Shown: positions 35,792-44,826, counted from the stretch's first letter. The stretch is 64,000 nt of DNA from Pseudonocardia acidicola (GCF_012911935.1 NZ_JAAXLA010000034.1:1-64000), one strand, 5' to 3'. The notes: generated from the sequence alone by a model not told the origin. Numbers and translations are program-made.

Positions 35792-36555
35792 CACAGCTCG
35801 TCGATGTAGACGCGCGGCAGCTCCGAGGCGAGGTCGTGGAACTCCTTGGGCTGCACCGCGTCGCGCACCGTCGACAGCACGGCGCGGGCGTGCACCCGCG
35901 CCACGTCGACGGGTACGTCCTCGCGCTTGGCGATGCGTTCGACGAACTCGTCGAGCGTCATCCTGGTGGCGAGCCCGCCGGAGGCCTCGTCGCCGCGCTG
36001 GAGCGGCGGGTGCAGCTCGGGCGGGAGCTCGCGGGAGAGGTCGCGCACCTCGCCGCCGGCGATCCGCTCGGCGAGGATCTCCAGCGTCGCCTCGGTGGCG
36101 CGGGCGGCGGCCTCGAGGTCGATCCCGGCCCGATCGGCCACCCGGCTGAGGAACTCCTCGATCGGCCACGGAGGGGCGGGCCGCCGGGCCGGGCCGAGCA
36201 ACGGGTCGAAGTCCTTCGGCAGCTCCGCGACCAGCGGGTCGAGGACGTCGGCCGGGATGGCCCGGCTCAACGCGTAGAACACCGCCCGGACGCGCCGCGC
36301 GGCCTGGGCGATGTCGAGGTTCTCCTTCTCGGCGACCCGTCTCACGAGTTCCTCGGCGTCGAAGGTCTCACGGGGATGCTTCGGCGAGAACCACGGCCGC
36401 ATCGGCTCGGGCGCATGCCGGGTGACCTCGGCCAGCGGCCCCTCGTGGGCGCGGTGCGCGAGGGCCACCACCACATCGCGCGTCGCCCGCTCGGCGGTGT
36501 CGTGATCGACACCGGCCTCACGAGCGACGATCGAGAGGAATCGGTCGTAGTCCAT
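35782..36555 (-). CDS. DUF2267 protein with two domain copies
   Basis: The 257-residue product contains two DUF2267 units (about 1-130 and 140-250). Both show the pattern of an N-terminal YDRFLSIVAREAG / IEEFLSRVADRAG helix, an A-x-x-A-T-x-A-T helix, and a LPPEL or LPKDFDPLL end. DUF2267 proteins often sit in USP-rich stress clusters; the function is unknown. The ATG at 36555 is chosen because the upstream open frame is low-complexity. Confidence 0.85.
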   Translation of the reverse strand: MDYDRFLSIVAREAGVDHDTAERATRDVVVALAHRAHEGPLAEVTRHAPEPMRPWFSPKHPRETFDAEELVRRVAEKENLDIAQAARRVRAVFYALSRAIPADVLDPLVAELPKDFDPLLGPARRPAPPWPIEEFLSRVADRAGIDLEAAARATEATLEILAERIAGGEVRDLSRELPPELHPPLQRGDEASGGLATRMTLDEFVERIAKREDVPVDVARVHARAVLSTVRDAVQPKEFHDLASELPRVYIDELCYP

Positions 36556-36874
36556 GGCTGCCCATCCGGTGGTGTCGGATCCTGCACGGGACCGACCCGG
36601 GTGACCCGCACCGCGCCGATCAAACCTCCGTGGAGCGAAAGTGGCGTCGGCTGCATCTGATGCAGGGTGAGCCACTCTCGCTCGCCGGGGGCGGCCCTCG
36701 TCCTCGGGGTGTGAGATCCGGCGCCCGGGGTCGACCTGGCGAGTCCTTTCCGCGGCCGCGGCTCCGCGATAGACGTAGAGCGTTGGACCGCTGCTCCGCA
36801 GCGTGACACCGAAGCGACGGACGCCACCCCGATCGGCGCAGCGGTCCAGGTCGACAGCCGGGACGGATCGCATC
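36556..36874. other. 319-bp divergent intergenic region
   Basis: This stretch separates the DUF2267 gene and a USP gene. It holds an exact 7-1-7 inverted repeat CTGCATC-T-GATGCAG at 36651-36665, a candidate operator. No convincing DevR-type box and no coding signal were found. Confidence 0.5.
36651..36665. promoter_or_regulatory. Inverted repeat, candidate operator
   Basis: CTGCATC and GATGCAG are exact inverted copies with a one-base spacer, 96 bp from the DUF2267 start and 210 bp from the USP start. Confidence 0.35.
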
Positions 36875-37351
36875 ATGACCGAGACGCAAGAGGCCCGTGA
36901 CCAGCCGGCGGTCGTCGTCGGCGTCGACGGGTCGGAACCGTCCAGGAGCGCGCTGCGGTGGGCCGTTCGCTATGCGAAGGCGATGGGCGAGACGGTGCAC
37001 GCCGTGATCGCCTGGGAACCTCCGGTGATGTTCGGCCTGGAGATGCCGGTCGGCATCGACACGGATTTCGCCGCTGATGCCTTCTCCGTCCTCAAGGAGA
37101 CCGTGGACACGGTGCTCGGCCCCACTCCGGAGGTCAAGGTCCGCACGTCGGTGTTCGAGGGCTATCCGCCCCTCGTGCTCGTGCGGGAAGCCCAGGACGC
37201 CGATGTACTGGCCGTCGGAAACCGGGGCCGCAATACCGTTGCCGGCATCACACTCGGCTCGGTGAGCTTGTACTGCGTGGCTCACGCCCGGTGCCCGGTC
37301 GTGGTGGCCCACAAGGCTCAGGACGAGAACCGGGGTCGATCGCCATGGTGA
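36875..37351 (+). CDS. Universal stress protein (single domain)
   Basis: The 158-residue product has VVVGVDGSEPSRSALRWAV at the N-terminus and the ATP-binding motif GNRGRNTVAGITLGSVS near 117-133. It resembles the short actinobacterial USP group. Codon use is slightly less G/C-rich than neighbours (gat, cgc-aat, gtt). The stop overlaps the next gene start by 7 bp, so the two are translated together. Confidence 0.92.
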   Translation: MTETQEARDQPAVVVGVDGSEPSRSALRWAVRYAKAMGETVHAVIAWEPPVMFGLEMPVGIDTDFAADAFSVLKETVDTVLGPTPEVKVRTSVFEGYPPLVLVREAQDADVLAVGNRGRNTVAGITLGSVSLYCVAHARCPVVVAHKAQDENRGRSPW

Positions 37352-38298
37352 GCGTCGGCTACTTCCTCTCCTGCGAGGAGTTCGGCCCCCGGGAGCTGGT
37401 GCGGCAGGCCCGACTGGCCCAGCAGGCCGGGTTCGAGCGGCTGTGGATCTCCGATCACTTCCACCCGTGGAACGACGCACAGGGCAACAGCCCGTTCGTG
37501 TGGTCGGTGATCGGCGCCCTGTCGGAGGTGACCACGCTGCCGATCAGCACCGCGGTCACCTGCCCCACGATGCGGATCCACCCCGCGCTCATCGCGCAGG
37601 CCGCCGCCACCGCAGCAGCCCAGTGCGAGGGCGGGTTCGTGCTCGGGGTGGGGACCGGCGAGGCACTCAACGAGCACATCCTCGGTGATCGTTGGCCGCC
37701 GGCCGCGGTGCGCCAGGCGATGCTCGAGGAGGCCATCGGTGTGATCCGCGAGCTGCACACCGGCCGTGAGGTGAGCCATCACGGCCGGTACTACACCGTG
37801 GAGAACGCCCGGATCTACACCCGCCCGGAGCGGCCGGTGCCGATCTACGTCGCCGGGTTCGGGCCGCGCGCCACCCGGCTGGCCGGGCGGATCGGCGACG
37901 GGTACTGCACCGCCGACCCCGATCCCGAGATGGTGCAGCTGTTCCGCTCCTCGGGTGGCGGGGACAAGCCGGTGCAGGGCGGGCTGAAGGTGTGCTGGGC
38001 GGAAACCGAGGAGCTCGGGGTGGCGACCGCACACCGGTTGTGGGCCAGCGAGCTGCTGCCCGGCCGGCTCCGCTCGACGCTGCCCCGGCCACAGGACTTC
38101 GAGCAGGCCGGCAGCCTGATATCCAGGGAGGCCGTCGTCGCGCACATCGCGTGCGGCCCGAGCCCGGAGCGCCATCTCGTCGCCGCGTGGAAGTACGCCG
38201 ACGCCGGGTTCGACGAGGTCTACGTGCAGCAGATCGGCCGCAACCAGGAGGCGTTCTTCGACGCCTGGGCGGAGAAGGTTCTCCCCGAGCTGCGCTGA
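37345..38298 (+). CDS. F420-dependent LLM-class oxidoreductase
   Basis: The 317-residue product is a luciferase-like TIM-barrel protein of the F420-dependent glucose-6-phosphate-dehydrogenase-related group: ISDHFHPWNDAQG near 35-47, the GVGTGEALNEHI block, and VYVQQIGRNQ near the end. It is expected to use F420, as common in actinomycetes; the substrate is not known. It overlaps the USP by 7 bp, suggesting co-expression under stress. Confidence 0.88.
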   Translation: MVSVGYFLSCEEFGPRELVRQARLAQQAGFERLWISDHFHPWNDAQGNSPFVWSVIGALSEVTTLPISTAVTCPTMRIHPALIAQAAATAAAQCEGGFVLGVGTGEALNEHILGDRWPPAAVRQAMLEEAIGVIRELHTGREVSHHGRYYTVENARIYTRPERPVPIYVAGFGPRATRLAGRIGDGYCTADPDPEMVQLFRSSGGGDKPVQGGLKVCWAETEELGVATAHRLWASELLPGRLRSTLPRPQDFEQAGSLISREAVVAHIACGPSPERHLVAAWKYADAGFDEVYVQQIGRNQEAFFDAWAEKVLPELR

Positions 38299-38339
38299 CC
38301 ATCCCCTCGGCACCCGCTCACCGGCCCGGCACTCGTTCG

Positions 38340-38372
38340 TGCTCCGGTGCCGCGGCACCCATCCGGTGGGTG
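38340..38372. terminator. Two adjacent hairpins between convergent genes
   Basis: GGTGCCG-CGGCACC (38346-38359) and CACCCA-TCCGG-TGGGTG (38356-38372) are perfect inverted repeats in the 89-bp space between the F420 enzyme and the sugar kinase, both transcribed toward it. They are mutually exclusive structures; termination is inferred. Confidence 0.35.
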
Positions 38373-38387
38373 AGCCGGCGGTTCCCG

Positions 38388-39344
38388 TCACGTGTGCCAG
38401 GCGCGCCCCTGCATTCGGGCCAGCTGCTCGACCACCCCGACGGGCGTCAGGTGCGGGCGTCCGCCGAGCCGGCGAACGGTCGACGCTGCCGCCGCAGTGG
38501 CCAGCCGGCCTGCCTGCTCCGGCCCCGCGCCACATGCCAGCCCGGCGACCAGGCCGGCGACGAAGGCGTCACCCCCGCCGGTGGTGTCCACCACGACGAC
38601 GTCGGCCAACGGCACGACCACCTCACCGCCGTCCCAGACCAGCACGTTGCCCTCCTGCCCGGCGTCGAGCACCACCAGACCGGGGCCGCACTCCAGCAGC
38701 TCCCGTGCGGCGCGCACGGTGTCGTCCGCCCCGCGCAGCGGCCGGCCGGCCAGCAGCTCGGCTTCGCGATGATCCGCGCGCAGCACGTCGGCCTCGGCCA
38801 GCAGCGCCGGGCGGAGCCGGGGGTCCTGCGGCGCGCCGTCCAAGACGACCGTGGTCGCGCCCCGGCGTGCCATCCGGGCCGCCGTGAGCGCGACCGGCGC
38901 CGGCTGCTGCAGCTGGATGACGACGGTCTGCACGTCGGCCAACGCGTCCGCCGCCGCTGTGAGGTCGGCTTCGCCGAGCAGCACCTCGGGCGGCAGATCC
39001 TCCAGGTAGCGCCAGCTCCGGCCGCAGTCCACCACGTCGACGACCAGGCCGGTGGCCGCGCCGGGCCGACGGGTCACCCACGTTCCCGCCACGCCGTCAC
39101 ACGCCAGCTGCTCGAGCAGCCGGTCGGCGACCGCGTCATCACCGACCACCCCGACCATCCCCGGCCGCAGCCCCAGCTGGGCCATCGCGACAGCCTGGTT
39201 GGCCCCCTTGCCGCCCAGCATCTCGCGCCGCTCCCGCACCGGCGTCGTCCCGTGCGGCCCGGGCAGCGCGTCGACCAGGACGGCGAGATCCCGCGCGATC
39301 TGACCGAGCGCGATCACGTCCAGAGCGGAGCTCGGCGGTGGCAC
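38388..39344 (-). CDS. PfkB-family ribokinase-like sugar kinase
   Basis: The 318-residue product has the N-terminal GGKGANQAVA motif (about 44-53) and the catalytic DTTGGGDAFVAG motif (about 253-264) of the ribokinase group. It phosphorylates a sugar or nucleoside; ribose is the default guess only. It lies 18 bp downstream of the DMT permease on the same strand, so the pair may import and phosphorylate a substrate. Confidence 0.88.
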   Translation of the reverse strand: MPPPSSALDVIALGQIARDLAVLVDALPGPHGTTPVRERREMLGGKGANQAVAMAQLGLRPGMVGVVGDDAVADRLLEQLACDGVAGTWVTRRPGAATGLVVDVVDCGRSWRYLEDLPPEVLLGEADLTAAADALADVQTVVIQLQQPAPVALTAARMARRGATTVVLDGAPQDPRLRPALLAEADVLRADHREAELLAGRPLRGADDTVRAARELLECGPGLVVLDAGQEGNVLVWDGGEVVVPLADVVVVDTTGGGDAFVAGLVAGLACGAGPEQAGRLATAAAASTVRRLGGRPHLTPVGVVEQLARMQGRAWHT

Positions 39345-39362
39345 CGTCCCGCGACCTCCTCC

Positions 39363-40298
39363 TCATCCGGCGGATCGTGCGCCCGTGCCGGCCTCTGCCT
39401 GCCGGTCGACGTCGTGGCGTAGCTGGGTGCCGCGATGAGCCAGCAGCGCGACACCGGCGATCACGACCACCCCGGAGATCGCCTCACCGGCGAGGGCGGG
39501 CGGTGAGATGTCCAAGCGCTCGCCCAGCCAGGCCACCCCGATGGCGATCCCGACCAGCGGGTCCACGATCGTGATGATCGCGAGGGCGGGGGCGATGAGA
39601 ACACCCTGCTGGAACGTGTGCTGGCTGAGCAGGAACCCGATCGGTCCGATGACGCAGACGACGTAGAACGCGGGGTGGGAGAACATCTCGGGCAGCCCCC
39701 CGCTGCGGATCTCCCCGGTCACGACCTTGATCAGGCCGGCGGTGACCCCGTAACACACCCCGGTGGCCACGGCCAAGGCCGCCACGTGCGCGTTGCCCGA
39801 GAACCGCGACGCCGCGGCGACGACCAGGCACCCCACCACGATCGCCACGAGCACCACCGCCAGCGGCAGCACCTCCGGCAACGGCGGAAGGTCGGCGCTG
39901 CCGCCGCTCGGCTGGGCGAGGGACAGCAACGCCGCCAGCCCGACCGCACAGGCCGACGCCCCCAGCAGGATCTGCCGGTCCAGGCGGCGGTGGCCCAGCC
40001 ACGCCGAGAAGACCGTGCCGAACAGGATGTCGGTCACCAGCAGCGGCTGGACCAGAGCCAGCGGCGCGAACGCGAGGGCGAGAACCTGCAGAGCCAGCCC
40101 GAGGACGACGATGCCGGTGCTGAGCACCCAGAGCGGTTGACGGATCAGCTCCAGCAGCAGCCGCGGGCTGAGCACGCCGGTGGCCGGAACCTCTTTGGTG
40201 GCACGCCACTGCAACGCGCTGGCGAGCCCGAAGCTCGCCGCTGCGGCCACGGCGGTGGGCACGGCGACCAGCAACATCGACGGCGGCGCAGCGGGCAC
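39363..40298 (-). CDS. DMT-superfamily (EamA/NIPA-like) membrane transporter
   Basis: The 311-residue product has about nine to ten helices in two repeats, with ALVQPLLVTDILFGTVFSAWLG in the first half and QGVLIAPALAIITIVDPLVGIAIGVAWLGERL in the second, typical of the DMT family. Substrate unknown. It precedes the ribokinase-like gene. Confidence 0.8.
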   Translation of the reverse strand: MPAAPPSMLLVAVPTAVAAAASFGLASALQWRATKEVPATGVLSPRLLLELIRQPLWVLSTGIVVLGLALQVLALAFAPLALVQPLLVTDILFGTVFSAWLGHRRLDRQILLGASACAVGLAALLSLAQPSGGSADLPPLPEVLPLAVVLVAIVVGCLVVAAASRFSGNAHVAALAVATGVCYGVTAGLIKVVTGEIRSGGLPEMFSHPAFYVVCVIGPIGFLLSQHTFQQGVLIAPALAIITIVDPLVGIAIGVAWLGERLDISPPALAGEAISGVVVIAGVALLAHRGTQLRHDVDRQAEAGTGARSAG

Positions 40299-40417
40299 GG
40301 TCCTCAGGCCTCTCCTGAGCGGTCACGGCGCCTCCCGGTTACCACCGCATCGCAGGCGCAACCGTGATCCGGGTGCCTCTCGGCCCCAGGTCCTGGCCGG
40401 CTGCCCGGCCCGGCCGT

Positions 40418-40837
40418 TCATCGGTCCGGGCCCGGGCCCGGGGGTGCGCAGCGGCCGGCGCCGAGCGGGCGGTCGGCGCCCGGTGCCAGCAACGCCAGGA
40501 CGAGCACGGCCATCGCGCCGGCCCAGTGCAACCCGAGGTTCGTCAGCACGTTGGGGACGCCCGGGACCCCGGAGACCGCGATCCACCAGACCAGCATCAG
40601 CGCCGCGGCCAGGATCGAGCCGATGATGGCGACCGCCCGCCACCAGGTCAGCGCCCGGTACACGGCCCACCCCGCCGCGGCGAAGACCAGCACGGTCACC
40701 GGGGCCAGCACCCGGATCACCACCCAGGCCGGCCCCACCGGCGGCGCAGGCGTGCCGGCGAAGGCGGGGGTGAACCACAGGAACGTGATGCCGAACAGGA
40801 CGAGTCCGAGTGCGACGAACAGCCTCGTACGGCGCAT
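40418..40837 (-). CDS. Small integral membrane protein, four helices
   Basis: The 139-residue product has an N-terminal helix, VVIRVLAPVTVLVFAAAGWAVY, a third helix with AIIGSILAAALMLVWWIAV and a fourth near the C-terminus. No family is recognised. A DevR-type box candidate lies 84 bp upstream, so it may be a stress-regulon member. Confidence 0.65.
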   Translation of the reverse strand: MRRTRLFVALGLVLFGITFLWFTPAFAGTPAPPVGPAWVVIRVLAPVTVLVFAAAGWAVYRALTWWRAVAIIGSILAAALMLVWWIAVSGVPGVPNVLTNLGLHWAGAMAVLVLALLAPGADRPLGAGRCAPPGPGPDR

Positions 40838-40920
40838 ATGGGCCTCCTCACCTCGGCCCCCCGGGTCCGCTGGTGGATGAGCTCAGGCCCGAGCGTCCCC
40901 TGTGGGGTCGTCCGCGGTAA

Positions 40921-40934
40921 GGACCGAAAGGCCC
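40921..40934. promoter_or_regulatory. Candidate DevR-type box
   Basis: GGACCGAAAGGCCC has 5-4-5 geometry with central AA and lies 84 bp upstream of the membrane-protein gene that starts at 40837. Confidence 0.45.
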
Positions 40935-41055
40935 GAACGGAGAGGATCGGCGCTGCGCGGGCAGGCCCGCCCGTCGGCGGGCGCAGCGCAGGTGCCGATC
41001 TCCGGCGAATCGCCGGGCGCGCAATCCATCCGGACGGCCGGACCGTATCGAGTGT

Positions 41056-41073
41056 CAGGGTCGGACGACCCTG
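41056..41073. promoter_or_regulatory. Candidate DevR-type box, exact 7-4-7 inverted repeat
   Basis: CAGGGTC and GACCCTG are exact inverted copies around GGAC; the core GGGTCGGACGACCC fits the 14-bp pattern. It lies 150 bp upstream of the DUF2231 gene. Confidence 0.45.
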
Positions 41074-41222
41074 GGGGAGGGGACGGTCGCACGCCCGGGG
41101 TCTGCCGGGCGCTCACTCCCGGGGGCGAAGCCGCAGCGACGAAGCCAGCAGCACGAGCCGACCGGTCGTCCCCGGATCCGACGGCCAGTCCCCTCCCGAC
41201 GCCTTGGCGAGGGATCTGGAGC

Positions 41223-41861
41223 ATGGGACCGACACAGATCAACGGACTGCCTGCGCATGCCTTGCTCGTCCATGTCGTGGTCGTCCTGGTCCCCCTGACC
41301 GCACTGCTCACCGTGGCCGCAGCGTTCTGGCCCGCGGTGCGTCACCGTCTCGGCATCGGCCTGCCGCTGCTCGCACTGGTCATGGTGATCAGCGTGCCGG
41401 TGACGACGAACGCGGGAGGCTGGCTGCTGCACCGGGTGCCGTTCACCCCGCTGGTGCTGGCCCACGTCCGGCTGGGCGATGACATGCTGCCCTGGGCGAT
41501 CGCGCTGTTCATCGCCGCGCTCGCGGTATGGGGCCTGCGCTTCGTCGAGCCGCTGCCGGCCCGGCCGGCCGGCACCGCCGCGCCCGGCGCGCCGCCGGAC
41601 CCCGGTGCGGCGCAGCCCGGCTCAGCCGCACCGGAGCCGGGCCGCACCCGGGTGGCGACGCTCCTGGCGGAGCGGCGCAGGGCCCCGGCAGGCCACCGGC
41701 AGTGGGTGCTTCTCAGCGCGGTGGTCGGGGTGCTGGCGGTGGTGGTCGCGGCCGGCACGGTGGTGCAGTGCTACCGGGTCGGCGACTCCGGGGCCCACGC
41801 CGTCTGGACCGGGCGCTACAGCCAGCAGCCGCTGCCCCGCACGGGGCCGGCGCCGGGGTGA
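41223..41861 (+). CDS. DUF2231 membrane protein
   Basis: The 212-residue product has four helices and the DUF2231 start INGLPAHALLVHVVVVLVPLTALL with a conserved His pair, a Pro/Ala-rich loop (about 110-145), and a last helix followed by the segment RVGDSGAHAVW near the C-terminus. DUF2231 proteins often accompany haem or redox membrane proteins; function unknown. Two box candidates lie upstream. Confidence 0.82.
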   Translation: MGPTQINGLPAHALLVHVVVVLVPLTALLTVAAAFWPAVRHRLGIGLPLLALVMVISVPVTTNAGGWLLHRVPFTPLVLAHVRLGDDMLPWAIALFIAALAVWGLRFVEPLPARPAGTAAPGAPPDPGAAQPGSAAPEPGRTRVATLLAERRRAPAGHRQWVLLSAVVGVLAVVVAAGTVVQCYRVGDSGAHAVWTGRYSQQPLPRTGPAPG

Positions 41862-41962
41862 CGGCGGTCGTGATGACCCCCTCCGGAACACCACCGGCTG
41901 CCCTGGCCGAGCCGGTCGACCATGACGTCGGACCGCAGCGGTGCGCGGCCGCCGGCGCTCGG

Positions 41963-42829
41963 TCACGTGCCGACCTCGGCGAGGCCGCGGCGCCGGCTGG
42001 GCAGCCAGACCCACCGCGGTGGGCCGTCCCCGGGGACCAGGAGCACCGGGCAGCGCGCCCTGCGGGCCAGCCCCTCGACCGGCGAGCCCGCGATCCCGGA
42101 GAACAGGGGCCCGCGCAGCGAGCGACCCAGCACCAGCAGCCGGGCCCGGCGCGACAGCGCGAGCAGGAACTGGGCCGGCCGGTCGTTGACCACGATCGGC
42201 GTCACCGCGACCTCCGGATGCGCGGTGGCCGAGGCCGACAACGCGATCTCCAGCTCGCGGCGCACCCGGTTCTGGGTGGCGTCCCAGCGGGCCAGCCGCC
42301 CGGGCAGGATCCGGCCGAGATCGATCCCCCGCTCGGTCCAGGCCCGCACCGCACTCAGCGGAGCGCCGCGGGCGTCCGCGGCCCGGAACGCCAGCTCGAC
42401 GACCGCCTCCGGGGTCCACGGCGCGACCCCCACCACCACCGGTCCGTCGTCGTCGCGGGCCACCGGCGGCAGGACCGCCACCGGGCAGTAGGCGTGGGCG
42501 ACGAGCCGCCGCAGGTCGGGCACGTCGCCGGGAACCACAGCCATCGCGGACTCGATCGACAGGGCCCGCAGCGCCTCGGCGGCGGCCGCGGCGGTCGTCT
42601 CGACCTGTACCTCGATGTCCTGGGCCACTCCGCGGGCGGTGGCGAGCGCCAGCGCGAACGCCGCGCGGTTGGCCGGTGGCCGGGATCGGCAGTCGGGGAG
42701 CACCATGCGCAGCCGGGCCCCGGTGCGGGCGGCCTCGGCCGCGGCCCAGCGCACCGCGGTGCGTCCCGGTGCCCGGTGGTCGACACACACCGTGATCGGT
42801 GGCCCGCCGGTCGTCGGACGGGTGGCCAT
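41963..42829 (-). CDS. Universal stress protein, tandem domains, degenerate ATP sites
   Basis: The 288-residue product has two UspA-type halves. The first keeps ITVCVDHRAPGRTAVRWA but its ATP motif is not recognisable; the second ends GRSLRGPLFSGIAGSPV, lacking the regular G-2x-G spacing, then CPVLLVPG. It is thus likely a non-ATP-binding or altered-ligand member. The ATG has GGGAGGA upstream. It is divergent from an Acg-like gene, with two box candidates in the shared region. Confidence 0.85.
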   Translation of the reverse strand: MATRPTTGGPPITVCVDHRAPGRTAVRWAAAEAARTGARLRMVLPDCRSRPPANRAAFALALATARGVAQDIEVQVETTAAAAAEALRALSIESAMAVVPGDVPDLRRLVAHAYCPVAVLPPVARDDDGPVVVGVAPWTPEAVVELAFRAADARGAPLSAVRAWTERGIDLGRILPGRLARWDATQNRVRRELEIALSASATAHPEVAVTPIVVNDRPAQFLLALSRRARLLVLGRSLRGPLFSGIAGSPVEGLARRARCPVLLVPGDGPPRWVWLPSRRRGLAEVGT

Positions 42830-42904
42830 GGCTGTTCCTCCCTGCCCCGGCGGGCGGAGCCCCGCGGTCCGTCCAGGCTCCGGCGCCGCCGGGCACCGGG
42901 CCAG

Positions 42905-42918
42905 GGGCCACACGGCCC
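42905..42918. promoter_or_regulatory. Candidate DevR-type box
   Basis: GGGCCACACGGCCC is an exact inverted repeat of GGGCC/GGCCC with a 4-bp spacer, 76 bp before the USP start at 42829. Confidence 0.4.
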
Positions 42919-42975
42919 GGGCCCGGCCACCGGAGGTCCTGACCCGACGTCCGTGGTCGGACGGCGCCAGGCCGC

Positions 42976-42989
42976 GGGACCTTCGACCC
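42976..42989. promoter_or_regulatory. Candidate DevR-type box
   Basis: GGGACCTTCGACCC differs from the DosR core GGGACTWWAGTCCC at three positions and keeps central TT. It ends 36 bp before the Acg-like gene start at 43026, a good activator distance. Confidence 0.55.
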
Positions 42990-43025
42990 TCGTCGGTGTC
43001 CGCGGCGGCCCGCAGACTTCCGGAT

Positions 43026-43805
43026 ATGACGGCAGAACGCGCGGGCCCGCACGGTCGGGTCGCCGCGATCGGCCCTTCGACACCGGCCGAGGCGGCCTGC
43101 CGGGGTTCCGCAGCGATCCTCGCCGCCGCCGTACCGGCGCACCGGGCCGGCCTGCCCTGGCGCTTGCGCTGGGTCGACCGCGGTTTCGAGCTGCGCGCGA
43201 ACCGGCGTTCGCTGCCCGACGACGACCCGGGCGCGCGTGAGCTGCGCCTGGTGTCCGGGGCGGCGCTGCTGGAGATCCGGCTCGGAGTGTCGGTGCAGGG
43301 CCGGCGACCGGTGACGACGCTGGTCCCCGACCCGTCCCAGCCCGGCCTGCTGGCGGTGCTGCGCATCGGCGAGCGGGGTCGTCCGACGCCGGAGGAGCTC
43401 GCGCTCCACGAGGCCGCGGCGGACGGTTTCGCACCCCGCCCGGCGGTGCCCCCGGTGCGCGCCGCAGCCCTGTTGCGCCGCGCCGCCGAGACCGAGGGCG
43501 CCTGGCTGCGCACCGTGCCGACGACCCGTTCCCGATCCACCGGGGAGACCCCGCCCGCCGGCGGCCCGGTCCCGCTGACCGTCGTGCTCGGCGGCTACGA
43601 CGACCGCCCCGTCGCCCAGCTGCAGGCCGGTCAGGCGATGCGCCGTGTCGAGCTGACCGCGTCCGTTCTGGGACTCGACACCGCAGTGCTCCCGGTGGCC
43701 GTCGACGACCCGGACGTGCGACGCACGCTGACCGGACTCGTCGGGCCGGGACTGCACCCGCAGGTCGTGCTGCGGGTGGGCGCGCGCGAGACCACACCGG
43801 CCTGA
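43026..43805 (+). CDS. Short divergent Acg-family nitroreductase-like protein
   Basis: The 259-residue product aligns with Acg (Rv2032)-type nitroreductases mainly in the C-terminal part: TVPTTRSRS, QLQAGQAMRRVELTASVLGL, HPQVVLRVG. The N-terminal signature APSVHNTQPW is replaced by a weak GLPWRLRWV, and about 70 residues are missing compared with the two 330-residue homologues here. FMN binding is doubtful; Acg-type proteins have been proposed to sequester flavin instead of catalysing reduction. Confidence 0.7.
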   Translation: MTAERAGPHGRVAAIGPSTPAEAACRGSAAILAAAVPAHRAGLPWRLRWVDRGFELRANRRSLPDDDPGARELRLVSGAALLEIRLGVSVQGRRPVTTLVPDPSQPGLLAVLRIGERGRPTPEELALHEAAADGFAPRPAVPPVRAAALLRRAAETEGAWLRTVPTTRSRSTGETPPAGGPVPLTVVLGGYDDRPVAQLQAGQAMRRVELTASVLGLDTAVLPVAVDDPDVRRTLTGLVGPGLHPQVVLRVGARETTPA

Positions 43806-43833
43806 CGCCGGGCAGAACCGGCTCGGCCGGACC

Positions 43834-43847
43834 GGGTCGAACGGCCC
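43834..43847. promoter_or_regulatory. Candidate DevR-type box
   Basis: GGGTCGAACGGCCC fits GGGNC-N4-GGCCC with central AA and lies 80 bp upstream of the tandem USP gene at 43927. Confidence 0.5.
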
Positions 43848-43926
43848 GCCCCGCTCGGGCCGGGAGCCGCTGCCGCCGCTTCGGGCGCGCTGGAAGCGTC
43901 GCGACCAGACACCGAGGAGGATGATC

Positions 43927-44826
43927 ATGAGCGGATTTCGGGCGGGCGCGCCAGTGGTGGCCGGCGTCGACGGGTCGGACTCGGCCCTCGAGGCCGTGCG
44001 CTGGGCCGCGCGGGAGGCCGCCCGGCGCGGAAGCCCGTTACGGCTGGTCAACGCCTTCGGCTGGATGTCCACCGAGCGCGTCACCGACCCCGGGCTGGGC
44101 GACAGCTATCGCGAGGTGCTCCTCGACGCCGCCCGCGACGAGGTGGCCCGGGCCGCGGCCGCAGCCACGGAGACCGCGCCGGGCGTGCAGATCGACCGGC
44201 AGGTGTCGAGCGGCTACCCGGTGGCGGTGCTGACCAACGAGTCGGCCTCCGCGCAGCTCGTCGTGGTCGGCAACCGGGGGCTCGGCGGCTTCTCCGGGCT
44301 GCTCGCCGGCTCGGTGGCCATCGCACTGGCCGCGCACGCCGCGTGCCCGGTGGTCGTGGTCCGGGATGGCGAGGACGGGCACTCGCCGGAGGACGGCCCG
44401 GTCGTGGTCGGTGTCGACGGGTCTGCGCTCAGCGAGGCCGCGCTCGCCTTCGCCTATGCCGCCGCCGACGCCCGGCGGGTGCCGCTGGTGGCGGTGCACG
44501 CCTGGCACGACCTCCTCGTGGACCCCACCATGGCTCCGCTGCTGGACTGGCCGGCGATCGAGGCCGACGAGCGGCTGCAGCTTGCCGAGCGGCTGGCCGG
44601 CTGGGGGGAGAAGTACCCCGACGTCGTGGTGCAGCGGCTCGTCACCCGGGACCGTCCCGCCCGGGCGCTGGTCGAGGAGTCCGGCCGCGCCCAGCTCGTG
44701 GTCGTCGGATCCCGCGGCCGCGGCGGCATGAAAGGGCTGATGCTGGGGTCGGTCAGCCAGGCGCTGCTGCACCACTCGGTGTGCCCGGTCGCGATCGTCC
44801 GCCCCACCGACGACGGGACCGCGTGA
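43927..44826 (+). CDS. Universal stress protein, tandem ATP-binding domains
   Basis: The 299-residue product has two complete UspA domains, each with its ATP motif: GNRGLGGFSGLLAGSVA and GSRGRGGMKGLMLGSVS. This is the Rv1996/Rv2005c type of DosR-regulated tandem USP. The ATG at 43927 is chosen over one six bases earlier because AGGAGG ends 7 bases before it. The next gene is an Rv1733c-like membrane protein 28 bp downstream. Confidence 0.93.
   Translation: MSGFRAGAPVVAGVDGSDSALEAVRWAAREAARRGSPLRLVNAFGWMSTERVTDPGLGDSYREVLLDAARDEVARAAAAATETAPGVQIDRQVSSGYPVAVLTNESASAQLVVVGNRGLGGFSGLLAGSVAIALAAHAACPVVVVRDGEDGHSPEDGPVVVGVDGSALSEAALAFAYAAADARRVPLVAVHAWHDLLVDPTMAPLLDWPAIEADERLQLAERLAGWGEKYPDVVVQRLVTRDRPARALVEESGRAQLVVVGSRGRGGMKGLMLGSVSQALLHHSVCPVAIVRPTDDGTA

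Larger units (their letters stand above)
40838..41222. other. 385-bp divergent intergenic region
   Basis: No gene is supported here. The region holds two DevR-type box candidates (40921 and 41058) between divergent membrane-protein genes. The second is a longer exact inverted repeat. Open frames crossing the region lack start signals and family matches. Confidence 0.55.
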
